Assembly (NCBI RefSeq): GCF_900215245.1
Contig: NZ_LT907842.1
Span: 1,426,001-1,490,000, forward strand
DNA length: 64,000 nt
From: Pseudomonas fluorescens
GTDB lineage: Bacteria > Pseudomonadota > Gammaproteobacteria > Pseudomonadales > Pseudomonadaceae
Reading direction: 5' to 3'
Shown: piece by piece, positions 56,615 through 64,000 of the stretch
Numbering within the stretch: position 1 is the first letter of the stretch
Layout: every line of letters begins with the position of its first letter
Notes under the pieces: generated by a model
What the model saw: only the letters and a program-made list of their open reading frames with translations
Databases searched by the model: none
What the model was told of the DNA's origin: nothing
Made by a program: the position numbers and the translations under genes

Positions 56615-56643
56615 AAAAAGGCCGGTGGCATGAGCCACCAGCC
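56615..56643 (-). terminator. Attenuator-type hairpin between rplL and rpoB
   Basis: GGCCGGTGGC (56620-56629) pairs with GCCACCAGCC (56634-56643) with one mismatch. On the minus strand it ends in T5 (56615-56619). Its place between rplL and rpoB matches the partial terminator that in E. coli lowers rpoBC relative to ribosomal-protein messages. Partial function is inferred. Confidence 0.75.
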
Positions 56644-56689
56644 ATCAGCCTTCAGCTTAACGCTTGGGCTGGAGACGCAAGGTCGATGC

Positions 56690-57055
56690 TTACTTCAGCT
56701 CGACTTTAGCGCCTGCTTCTTCCAGCACTGCTTTGGCTTTGTCAGCTGCGTCTTTCGACACTGCTTCCAGAACCTGGGCAGGAGCGCCGTCAACTACAGC
56801 CTTGGCTTCTTTCAGGCCCAGACCGGTCAGTTCACGAACTGCCTTGATCACGTTTACTTTCTTCTCGCCAGCTTCCAGCAGCATGACGTTGAATTCGGTT
56901 TGCTCTTCAGCAGCAACAGCAGCAACAGCTGGGCCAGCGGAAGCAGCAGCAGCGGAAACGCCGAATTTTTCTTCGAAAGCTTTGATCAGCTCAACAACCT
57001 GCAGAACCGACATTTCAGCTACGGCGTTGAGGATATCTTCTTGGGAGATAGACAT
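56690..57055 (-). CDS. rplL: 50S ribosomal protein L7/L12
   Basis: 121 residues: an N-terminal dimerisation helix pair ([20 protein letters not shown]), an Ala-rich hinge ([19 protein letters not shown]) and the C-terminal factor-binding domain ([20 protein letters not shown]). It forms the stalk with L10 and recruits translation GTPases. It is 78 bases after rplJ. Confidence 0.98.
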   Translation of the reverse strand: MSISQEDILNAVAEMSVLQVVELIKAFEEKFGVSAAAASAGPAVAAVAAEEQTEFNVMLLEAGEKKVNVIKAVRELTGLGLKEAKAVVDGAPAQVLEAVSKDAADKAKAVLEEAGAKVELK

Positions 57056-57133
57056 TACTGTATTTCCTGAATTGGGGGACGGCCTACGCGGCCATCGAAA
57101 TAAACAAAAATACGCGAAAGGAGATGCTCAGCC

Positions 57134-57634
57134 TTAGGCTGCGGCAGCTTCTTTTTGCTCGCGAACTGCAGCCAGAGTACGAGCCAACTTGCTGGTAGCG
57201 CCTTGAATCACGCTCATCAGCTGAGAAATAGCTTCGTTACGGGTCGGCAGTGTTGCCAGTACGTCGATTTGGTTAGCTGCGAGGAACTTGCCCTCGAACG
57301 CAGCTGCCTTGATCTCGAACTTATCCTGACTCTTGGCGAATTCTTTGAACAAACGGGCAGCAGCGCCTGGATGTTCTTTGGAGAACGCGATCAGAGTCGG
57401 GCCGGTGAACACGTCGTTGAGGACACTGTATTCAGTGTCAGCAACAGCGCGCTTGAGCAGGGTGTTACGTACTACACGTACGTATACGCCAGCTTCACGA
57501 GCCTCTTTACGGAGTCCGGTCATAGCGCCTACTGTCACACCACGGGCATCAGCCACGACAGCGGACAGAGCAGCTTTGGCAGCCTCGTTGACTTCAGCGA
57601 CGATGGCCTTCTTGTCTTCGAGATTAATTGCCAC
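57134..57634 (-). CDS. rplJ: 50S ribosomal protein L10
   Basis: 166 residues, [20 protein letters not shown] at the start, translated from a GTG codon with AGGAG upstream. It anchors the L7/L12 stalk and, in E. coli, represses rplJL translation by binding the leader. The 199 bases before it have room for such a leader. Confidence 0.98.
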   Translation of the reverse strand: MAINLEDKKAIVAEVNEAAKAALSAVVADARGVTVGAMTGLRKEAREAGVYVRVVRNTLLKRAVADTEYSVLNDVFTGPTLIAFSKEHPGAAARLFKEFAKSQDKFEIKAAAFEGKFLAANQIDVLATLPTRNEAISQLMSVIQGATSKLARTLAAVREQKEAAAA

Positions 57635-57833
57635 GGGTTTAACTCCTGCTTGTTACCGTTTCATCTGGCCGAAGCCGGATGTCGTTTTGGTGTCTGATTC
57701 GGTAAGGAACCGGGAGCACCATCTGCGTAGGCTTGTGGTTTAAGACTTGCGCCGCCTACGGTCTTGGATAGCCCCCGCCAGGCAGGGACCCCAATTTTTT
57801 CAATTGTCGCGATCTCTCGCGACAACTTGTGTC
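57635..57833 (-). promoter_or_regulatory. rplA-rplJ intergenic leader (probable L10 autoregulatory region)
   Basis: 199 bases without a gene. Right after rplA a perfect 9-bp stem TTGTCGCGA with TCGCGACAA, GNRA-type loop GAGA (57805-57826), is not followed by T, so it may be a processing site and not a terminator. The rest is GC-rich and structured. E. coli has a leader at this place bound by the L10-L7/L12 complex. The specific L10 kink-turn motif was not identified by eye. Confidence 0.5.
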
Positions 57834-58529
57834 TTATACGTCCAGCGAGCCTTGGTCGATGACCAGACCTGGGCCCATAGTGGTGCTCAGGGTAACGCGC
57901 TTGACGTAGATACCTTTCGAGGAAGCTGGCTTGATACGCTTCAGATCAGCGATCAGGGCTTCAACGTTTTCCTTCAGCTTGACGGCGTCGAAGCCGACTT
58001 TGCCAACGGAGGTGTGAATGATGCCGTTTTTGTCGGTGCGATAACGAACCTGACCAGCCTTGGCGTTTTTAACCGCGGTAGCTACGTCTGGCGTTACGGT
58101 GCCGACTTTAGGGTTAGGCATCAGACCACGTGGACCGAGGATCTGACCCAACTGACCTACAACGCGCATTGCATCCGGGGAAGCAATAACTACGTCATAG
58201 TTCAGGTCGCCGCCTTTCATTTCGGCAGCCAGGTCGTCCATACCAACGCGGTCGGCGCCGGCGGCCAGAGCAGCTTCAGCTGCTGGGCCTTGGGTGAAGA
58301 CAGCAACACGTACAGTCTTGCCAGTACCGTGTGGCAGCACAGTAGCGCTACGAACGACCTGGTCGGATTTACGTGGGTCAACACCCAGGTTTACAGCAAC
58401 GTCAACGGACTCGCTGAACTTGACAGTCGACAGCTCGGTCAGCAGGGCAGCAGCGTCTACAAAGTTGTAGGCCTTGCCTGCTTCGATTTTGCCAGCGATA
58501 GCCTTTTGGCGCTTGGTCAGCTTAGCCAT
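57834..58529 (-). CDS. rplA: 50S ribosomal protein L1
   Basis: 231 residues: [20 protein letters not shown] at the start, [24 protein letters not shown] core (here [20 protein letters not shown]). L1 controls the exit of tRNA from the E site and, in E. coli, represses rplKA by binding near the rplK start. Its ATG overlaps the rplK stop by one base. Confidence 0.98.
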
Positions 58530-58960
58530 TACACACCCTCCACGTTAAGGCCCATGCTACGAGCAGAACCGGCGATGGTACGCACGGCTGCATCCATATC
58601 AGCTGCAGTCAGATCCGCGTTTTTGGTTTTCGCGATTTCTTCCAGCTGAGCACGAGTTACGGTGCCAACCTTAACGGTGTTAGGACGAGCGGAACCGCTA
58701 GTCAGACCTGCAGCCTTCTTCAGCAAAACCGAAGCCGGGGTCGACTTGGTTTCGAAAGTGAAGCTACGGTCGCTGTATACAGTGATGATCACTGGAGTCG
58801 GCAGACCTGGCTCAAGACCCTGAGTACGGGCGTTGAAGGCCTTGCAGAATTCCATGATGTTCACGCCGTGCTGACCCAGAGCGGGGCCGACAGGTGGACT
58901 TGGGTTGGCCTGAGCGGCCTTCACTTGCAGCTTGATGTAAGCGGTAATCTTCTTGGCCAT
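58529..58960 (-). CDS. rplK: 50S ribosomal protein L11
   Basis: 143 residues. The N-terminal [20 protein letters not shown] and C-terminal rRNA-binding domain are canonical. It is needed for RelA activation and for thiostrepton binding. The start at 58960 ([20 protein letters not shown]) follows the family; an upstream in-frame codon is not homologous. It overlaps rplA by one base. Confidence 0.98.
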
Positions 58961-59031
58961 GAGGCACTCCAATTACGGGTTCAAACGCCTCGAAAGGCTC
59001 CCCGGTTACTTGCGCGTTTATCCCAGTGACG

Positions 59032-59062
59032 ACAAAACCCCACAGCCTAAGGCTGCGGGGTT
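59032..59062 (-). terminator. Terminator between nusG and rplK
   Basis: The stem AACCCCACAGCC (59036-59047) pairs with GGCTGCGGGGTT (59051-59062) with one mismatch and a three-base loop. On the minus strand it ends TTTTGT. It lies 15 bases after the nusG stop, so rplKA probably starts from a separate promoter in the 75 bases that follow; no clear -35/-10 pair was seen there. Confidence 0.75.
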
Positions 59063-59077
59063 GGGATGCTTGCTCAG

Positions 59078-59611
59078 CTAGACCTTCTCGACCTGGCTGA
59101 ACTCCAACTCTACCGGAGTAGAGCGACCGAAAATGAGCACTGCCACTTGGATCCGGCTCTTTTCGTAGTTAACTTCTTCGACGGTACCGTTGAAATCAGC
59201 AAACGGACCATCTGTGACACGAACAACCTCACCTGGCTCGAACAACGTCTTCGGCTTAGGCTTGTCGCTACCATCAGCAACACGACGCAGAATTGCTTCC
59301 GCCTCTTTGTCAGTGATAGGAGCAGGCTTATCGGCAGTACCGCCAATGAAGCCCATGACACGAGGGGTATCCTTGACTAAGTGCCAAGTACCTTCATTCA
59401 TGTCCATCTGAACCAGCACGTAGCCAGGGAAGAACTTGCGTTCGCTCTTGCGCTTCTGACCATTCCGCATTTCAACCACTTCTTCAGTGGGAACCAGAAT
59501 TTCGCCGAAGCCATCTTCCATGCCTGCCAGCTTTACGCGCTCCAGCAAAGAGCGCATAACATGCTTCTCGTAACCCGAGTAAGCATGCACAACGTACCAA
59601 CGCTTAGCCAC
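59078..59611 (-). CDS. nusG: Transcription termination/antitermination factor NusG
   Basis: 177 residues: an NGN domain ([20 protein letters not shown]) and a KOW domain ([20 protein letters not shown]). It links RNA polymerase to Rho or to ribosomal S10. It is 9 bases after secE in the same unit. Confidence 0.98.
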   Translation of the reverse strand: MAKRWYVVHAYSGYEKHVMRSLLERVKLAGMEDGFGEILVPTEEVVEMRNGQKRKSERKFFPGYVLVQMDMNEGTWHLVKDTPRVMGFIGGTADKPAPITDKEAEAILRRVADGSDKPKPKTLFEPGEVVRVTDGPFADFNGTVEEVNYEKSRIQVAVLIFGRSTPVELEFSQVEKV

Positions 59612-59620
59612 GGGACACCC

Positions 59621-59989
59621 TTAGCCAACAATCAAGGAAACAAGCCAGCCGAGCAGGGAATCAAGCCCCCACAACAGCAACGCCATAACCAGAACAACAG
59701 CCACAACGATCAACGTGGTCTGCGTGGTTTCTTGGCGAGTCGGCCAAACGACTTTACGGATTTCGGTGCGAGCTTCCTTTACCAGGACCGCGAAAGACTT
59801 GCCTTTGGCAGTCTGCAGGCCTACAAAGGCAGCTACAGCAGCAAGGGCCAGCAAAGCGAGGACACGGTACAGGATCGGCGAAGCAGAATAATACTGATTG
59901 CCGACAACGCCTACGACCACCAACGCGACTACGGCGAGCCACTTGACGAGATCGAAACGAGAGCTTTGAGCTTCAGCCTTAGGAGTCAT
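59621..59989 (-). CDS. secE: Protein translocase subunit SecE
   Basis: 122 residues with three membrane helices, the long form of gammaproteobacteria. The conserved amphipathic segment VKEARTEIRKVVWPTRQETT precedes the last helix, which clamps SecY. It is the first protein gene after tRNA-Trp and shares its transcript. Confidence 0.96.
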   Translation of the reverse strand: MTPKAEAQSSRFDLVKWLAVVALVVVGVVGNQYYSASPILYRVLALLALAAVAAFVGLQTAKGKSFAVLVKEARTEIRKVVWPTRQETTQTTLIVVAVVLVMALLLWGLDSLLGWLVSLIVG

Positions 59990-60034
59990 CTATGAAGATC
60001 CTGTGAAAAGAAAGCCAGATACACCACGTGAATC

Positions 60035-60110
60035 TGGCAGGTCAGGAGGGAATCGAACCCCCAACCTACGGTTTTGGAGACCGTCGCTCTGCCAATTGAG
60101 CTACTGACCT
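60035..60110 (-). tRNA. tRNA-Trp (CCA anticodon)
   Basis: A 76-base cloverleaf with acceptor AGGTCAG/CTGACCT and the CCA 3' end encoded. The anticodon loop CTCCAAA gives CCA. It stands 45 bases before secE and follows a promoter with a palindrome that reaches almost to its 5' end. Confidence 0.97.
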
Positions 60111-60119
60111 AAAACAAAA

Positions 60120-60159
60120 TCAGGCCGACCATTATGCAGGCCTGAAAAAGACATTACAA
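60120..60159 (-). promoter_or_regulatory. Candidate promoter of tRNA-Trp-secE-nusG with an overlapping palindrome
   Basis: On the minus strand TTGTAA (60154-60159) is followed after 17 bases by CATAAT (60131-60136), five of six at the -10. The inverted repeat TCAGGCC-N12-GGCCTGA (60120-60126 with 60139-60145) straddles the -10. TTTTGTTTT follows it up to the tRNA. The palindrome could be an operator or a terminator for the upstream tRNA message. Confidence 0.5.
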
Positions 60160-60235
60160 CAACCAACCCCAACAGACTTGAAATCACCTGGCGACAAAAC
60201 CAGATACAACACCATCAAGCCGAGGCAGCTGTTAA

Positions 60236-60265
60236 AACAAAGGCAGATATTTTCATATCTGCCTT
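60236..60265 (-). terminator. Hairpin after tRNA-Thr
   Basis: A perfect 11-bp stem AAGGCAGATAT (60240-60250) with ATATCTGCCTT (60255-60265) and loop TTTC. On the minus strand TGTTTT follows. It ends the tRNA-Tyr-Gly-Thr transcript. Confidence 0.8.
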
Positions 60266-60271
60266 GTTATA

Positions 60272-60347
60272 TGGAGCTCTTGAGCGGATTTGAACCGCTG
60301 ACCTCACCCTTACCAAGGGTGTGCTCTACCAACTGAGCTACAAGAGC
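60272..60347 (-). tRNA. tRNA-Thr (GGT anticodon)
   Basis: A 76-base tRNA with acceptor GCTCTTG/CAAGAGC and encoded CCA. The anticodon stem-loop CCCTTGGTAAGGG gives GGT. It is third in the Tyr-Gly-Thr cluster. Confidence 0.97.
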
Positions 60348-60373
60348 AAAACACCGTGCACAACCTGCAAACT

Positions 60374-60447
<74 letters not shown>

Positions 60448-60471
60448 GGAGCTTGCAGCTCACGCTAAAAA

Positions 60472-60556
<85 letters not shown>

Positions 60557-60569
60557 TAAGCGAGCCGGC

Positions 60570-60597
60570 ATTCTACATCACGCCGGCCTTCTGTCAA
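60570..60597 (-). promoter_or_regulatory. Proximal promoter of the tRNA-Tyr-Gly-Thr cluster
   Basis: On the minus strand TTGACA (60592-60597), a perfect -35, is followed after 16 bases by TAGAAT (60570-60575). A GC-rich discriminator (GCCGGCTCGC) follows, as in stringently controlled stable-RNA promoters. Confidence 0.85.
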
Positions 60598-60686
60598 GCA
60601 TTTTCTCATTAAAAATATGAGGTTAGCTGCGTTGACCTTCGCTTCACGCTGTAGACCGTAAAGGTCTTCACTGCGAAGCGGGCGCC

Positions 60687-60715
60687 ATTCTATGCAAACT
60701 ATTCGACAGTTGCAA
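60687..60715 (-). promoter_or_regulatory. Distal promoter of the tRNA cluster
   Basis: On the minus strand TTGCAA (60710-60715) is followed after 17 bases by TAGAAT (60687-60692). It overlaps the last codons of the SPOR-like gene, so this tRNA cluster seems to have tandem promoters about 115 bases apart. Confidence 0.6.
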
Positions 60716-61145
60716 CGCCTTCGCACAACATTATTTTATGTTTTAACTCATTGAATTCCTTAGCAAGGTTTTCAAACGGCAGATCGTCAGCCAAGCGCCT
60801 GCTTTCCGGGGCTACGCGAAGCCAATAGCCGGAGGCCTCAGCCGTATTGAGCAACTGCACCTTGACCTTTATATCCAGGCTGGTGAGGCGCTGCTCCATT
60901 GACTGGGCCTGCCTCTGATCAGCAAAGCCACCTATGTATAAGCAGGTATTTTGTGCGTCAGGGGCTTTTGCTCGATCACGCCGAACCATAGGATCAGAAG
61001 ACTCACTCAACAGGCGAATATCCTGCTGAGACCCCTTATAGAGACTCAGGGGCGTTACATCCTTAGCGCGCAACGGCGCTTCTTGTTGATGCCAAATGTA
61101 ATAGAAGGCATTGAGAACGAGCAAAAGCAAAAACAGCCAACGCAT
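60699..61145 (-). CDS. SPOR-like protein with N-terminal anchor
   Basis: 148 residues. An N-terminal membrane helix (MRWLFLLLLVLNAFYYIWHQ) is followed by a linker and a C-terminal region resembling a divergent SPOR domain (CLYIGGFADQRQAQSMEQRL, then SGYWLRVAP). SPOR domains bind denuded peptidoglycan at the division site. The start at 61145 puts the helix at the N terminus. It lies 7 bases after the coaX stop, as in P. aeruginosa PA4279-PA4278. Function is not established. Confidence 0.75.
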   Translation of the reverse strand: MRWLFLLLLVLNAFYYIWHQQEAPLRAKDVTPLSLYKGSQQDIRLLSESSDPMVRRDRAKAPDAQNTCLYIGGFADQRQAQSMEQRLTSLDIKVKVQLLNTAEASGYWLRVAPESRRLADDLPFENLAKEFNELKHKIMLCEGVATVE

Positions 61146-61152
61146 AAATACC

Positions 61153-61902
61153 TCAGGACAAGGGGCACGCCATCGCCAGACCAACAAAAACCAGATCAGG
61201 AACCAGGCGAGCCTGCGGCACAGCATCCGAGACCAGGTCAGCATCCCCTCCGGTTAGAAAAACCGTAAAATTATCGCCCCAATAGCTCTGAGCCAACTCG
61301 AGCTGGGTCAATACAAACCCCCTGAGCATCAGCGTACAACCCCGCTCAACGGCCTCCACAGTCGTCCGGCCCGGCGAGAGACGCTCCACAGCTTGCTCGG
61401 CCGCCACGTCGTCGTAGCGAATCTTACGCGTGTGGGTTCGCAGCTGACTGCGCATAAGGGGCATCCCAGGACATATGAAGCCGCCGAGGTGCTCGCCGTC
61501 AGCAGCAATAAAGTCTGCAGTCGCCGCCGTACCGAAATCGAGCACCAGACAAGCGCCTGCCGCTAATTTGAACCCCCCCAGCATTGCCAACCAACGATCA
61601 AGCCCGAGGCGCTCATACTCTTCGTAGCCATTACGAACACCCGCCATTTCTCGCGCTGGAGCCGCACAGGACACTACGACACCAAAAGCCCCCTGCAACG
61701 CCTCAACTAGCTGCCCAGTTTCCTGCGAAGCACGAACACTCACCAAACGGCAGCGCGTCAGAGAAAGCTCGGGTATTGCTACCAGACTCTCAATCAATGC
61801 GAGATCCGAACCGACAATACCTTCGGCAGATACCCGGGCCATGTGCGAATCAAGTACACGCCATTTGATAAAGCTATTCCCACAGTCGAGCTCAAGAATC
61901 AT
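61153..61902 (-). CDS. coaX: Type III pantothenate kinase
   Basis: 249 residues of the ASKHA fold: [18 protein letters not shown] (phosphate 1), [13 protein letters not shown] (phosphate 2), [17 protein letters not shown] and [10 protein letters not shown] (adenosine). It makes 4'-phosphopantothenate for coenzyme A and is typical of Pseudomonas, which lack CoaA. The ATG at 61902 overlaps the end of birA by 11 bases, so the two are co-translated. Confidence 0.95.
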   Translation of the reverse strand: MILELDCGNSFIKWRVLDSHMARVSAEGIVGSDLALIESLVAIPELSLTRCRLVSVRASQETGQLVEALQGAFGVVVSCAAPAREMAGVRNGYEEYERLGLDRWLAMLGGFKLAAGACLVLDFGTAATADFIAADGEHLGGFICPGMPLMRSQLRTHTRKIRYDDVAAEQAVERLSPGRTTVEAVERGCTLMLRGFVLTQLELAQSYWGDNFTVFLTGGDADLVSDAVPQARLVPDLVFVGLAMACPLS

Positions 61903-62851
61903 CACGCAACCTCAGGCTTAACTCACCACCGCTGTATATTTTCTCAACACCATCGACATCCAAGCGCAACGCGCCTTGGTGGTCGATCCCTAGCACAACC
62001 CCATCAATTTGGTTAACGCCCGCAATCAGCGATACGGCCCGCCCCTGCCACAAATGATTGTGCTCCCACTCCTCCTGGAGCGCAGTAAAGCCGAAAGCTG
62101 CATGTCGCTGCAGATGACTTTGCAATTGAAGCCCCAGGCGTGCAACCAGGTAATTGCGATCGACAGTAGATCCTGTTTCCAGCTGTACTGACGTCCACTC
62201 CTGATCGACCTCTGCAGCCTTTTGCATGTTTACGTTGATACCTATACCAAGCACAACGTGGCAAATATCTGCGGGATCTCCCACCAACTCCAGCAAGATA
62301 CCGGCAATTTTCTTGTGCCCAACCAGGACGTCATTTGGCCACTTCAAGGCCGCCCCCTGGACACCTAGTTCGCGAAGGCACCGCATGACCGCCAAGCCGA
62401 CAACAAGACTAAGCCCCTCTAACTGTCGCAAGCCCCCGTCAATGCGCAAGACAAGGCTGTAATAGACATTCTGAGCAAACGGGCTAACCCACTTACGGCC
62501 TCGCCTACCCCTTCCTGCGGTTTGCTGCTCAGCAAGCACCAGAAATGGCGCGGTACGGCCAGCGTCGACAAGACGCAAAGCTTCGGCATTGGTGGAGTCA
62601 ATGGAATCCGAGATGTAAACGGGCCACACCAAAGAAGCAGCATTCGCTTCAATTTCTTTAGCGCTCAGAAAAACCAACGGCGACGCAAGCTGATACCCCC
62701 TGCCACGGACTTTATGAATGGGCAGGTTCAATTCAGACTCAAGATGCTGGAGCTGCTTCCAAACAGCACTGCGACTGACGCCCAGGGCAGCCCCCAGCGC
62801 CTCTCCAGAGTGGAATCGGCCATCTTTCAGAAGTTCTAACAACGTCAGCAT
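61892..62851 (-). CDS. birA: Biotin-protein ligase / biotin operon repressor
   Basis: 319 residues. An N-terminal winged helix-turn-helix ([21 protein letters not shown]) shows that it is also a repressor. The ligase domain has [11 protein letters not shown] and [18 protein letters not shown], then GIGINVN. It biotinylates BCCP and represses the bio genes. It starts at 62851 with GAGG ten bases upstream and is followed by coaX. The rRNA operon lies directly upstream. Confidence 0.96.
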   Translation of the reverse strand: MLTLLELLKDGRFHSGEALGAALGVSRSAVWKQLQHLESELNLPIHKVRGRGYQLASPLVFLSAKEIEANAASLVWPVYISDSIDSTNAEALRLVDAGRTAPFLVLAEQQTAGRGRRGRKWVSPFAQNVYYSLVLRIDGGLRQLEGLSLVVGLAVMRCLRELGVQGAALKWPNDVLVGHKKIAGILLELVGDPADICHVVLGIGINVNMQKAAEVDQEWTSVQLETGSTVDRNYLVARLGLQLQSHLQRHAAFGFTALQEEWEHNHLWQGRAVSLIAGVNQIDGVVLGIDHQGALRLDVDGVEKIYSGGELSLRLRDDS

Positions 62852-62978
62852 GCAAGTATCGCCTCACAATGAGGCACGCATGATAGCCATGCATAAGGCC
62901 ATTGCATAGAAAGGACGGGATTAAGCACTGTAGGCGGCTGCAATAAGCCCCTTTGCACTTTTCGACCGCCCAAAACAA

Positions 62979-63008
62979 AACCCCTGTTCGCGTTAGCAAA
63001 CAGGGGTT
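62979..63008 (-). terminator. Terminator of the rRNA operon
   Basis: A perfect 10-bp stem AACCCCTGTT (62979-62988) with AACAGGGGTT (62999-63008). On the minus strand it is followed by TTGTTTTG. It lies 12 bases after the 5S gene. Confidence 0.9.
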
Positions 63009-63020
63009 CTGGAATTTAAT

Positions 63021-63136
63021 CTTGACGATGACCTACTCTCACATGGGGAAACCCCACACTACCATCGGCGATGCATCGTTTCACTACTGAGTTCGGGATG
63101 GGATCAGGTGGTTCCAATGCTCTATGGTCGTCAAGA
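63021..63136 (-). rRNA. rrf: 5S ribosomal RNA
   Basis: 116 bases that match Pseudomonas 5S rRNA: GACCATAGAGC near the 5' end, GATCCCATCCCGAACTCAG in the middle and GAGAGTAGGTCATCGTCAAG at the 3' end. The 5' and 3' ends pair (CTTGACGA with CGTCAAG). It is last in the 16S-23S-5S order. Confidence 0.95.
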
Positions 63137-63306
63137 AATTCGGGTACTGAGTCGTGACCAGTTGGCCTCGCTTCAGCAAATTGGGTATGTGATAGCTTTC
63201 GGTGTTTTGTGAAATTCGAACTTTCGGTTCTATCGTCTTCACACACCGCAATCTGATGCTTCTGCTTGTTTCCAAGTCAGGAGTAGTCAAATTGCTTGGG
63301 TGTTAT
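63137..63306 (-). other. 23S-5S spacer
   Basis: 170 bases between the 23S and 5S genes. No tRNA or protein gene is visible. The sequence next to the 5S 5' end could pair into a processing stem. Confidence 0.7.

Positions 63307-64000
<694 letters not shown>

Overview
The window is chromosomal DNA from a Pseudomonas, most likely of the P. fluorescens group. The evidence is gene order and protein sequence. The run uvrA, bfrA/ftnA, katA, the alpha, spc, S10 and str ribosomal operons, rpoBC, rplKAJL, nusG, secE, a tRNA cluster, an SPOR-like gene, coaX, birA and an rRNA operon is the core order I know from Pseudomonas. The EF-Tu sequence resembles the fluorescent-pseudomonad form rather than the P. 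aeruginosa one as I remember them. This assignment comes from memory of families, not from a search.

Positions 1-5.4 kb (all minus strand) hold a signalling cluster. A cytosolic multi-PAS histidine kinase overlaps a NarL-type response regulator. Downstream come a chemoreceptor with no periplasmic domain, a CheY-like regulator and the start of a STAS-domain protein that runs off the window. The gap before the receptor carries a dense group of TAGGGAT-type repeats that could be the regulator's operator. About 480 bases after this cluster hold no convincing gene, only a strong bidirectional terminator and a possible small-RNA promoter.

Positions 5.8-22.3 kb hold accessory and housekeeping genes: an RmlD-like reductase, the helicase Lhr, a REP pair, an MscS-family channel and an MFS exporter. 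These are followed by an overlapping lipid cluster (YbhP-like phosphoesterase, cardiolipin synthase ClsB, YbhN-like flippase-type membrane protein), an alpha/beta hydrolase overlapping a DUF3182 protein, an isochorismatase-family hydrolase, a trans-aconitate methyltransferase and a divergent LysR regulator. Positions 22.4-29.5 kb hold ssb, a YajR-like MFS protein, uvrA with a probable LexA box, a ferritin-like bfrA/ftnA and the catalase katA.

Positions 29.7-60.0 kb are the translation and transcription superregion, entirely on the minus strand: secE-nusG, rplKA, rplJL-rpoBC, rpsLG-fusA-tuf, rpsJ through rplO-secY-rpmJ, then rpsM-rpsK-rpsD-rpoA-rplQ. Good sigma70-like promoters can be read before rpsL, rpsJ, rpsM and the tRNA genes. 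The main oddity is a 208-base gap between rpsN and rpsH holding three successive terminator-like hairpins. A second oddity is the absence of a second tuf gene between tRNA-Thr and tRNA-Trp, where other pseudomonads carry tufB.

Positions 60.0-64.0 kb hold four tRNA genes (Trp, Thr, Gly, Tyr), an SPOR-like protein, coaX, birA, 5S rRNA and the 3' part of 23S rRNA. No insertion sequence, prophage or CRISPR array was seen. I did not find a clearly new multi-gene system; the best candidates for undescribed biology are the multi-PAS/chemoreceptor locus with its repeat array, the rpsN-rpsH hairpins, the DUF3182/hydrolase pair and the promoter palindrome before tRNA-Trp.
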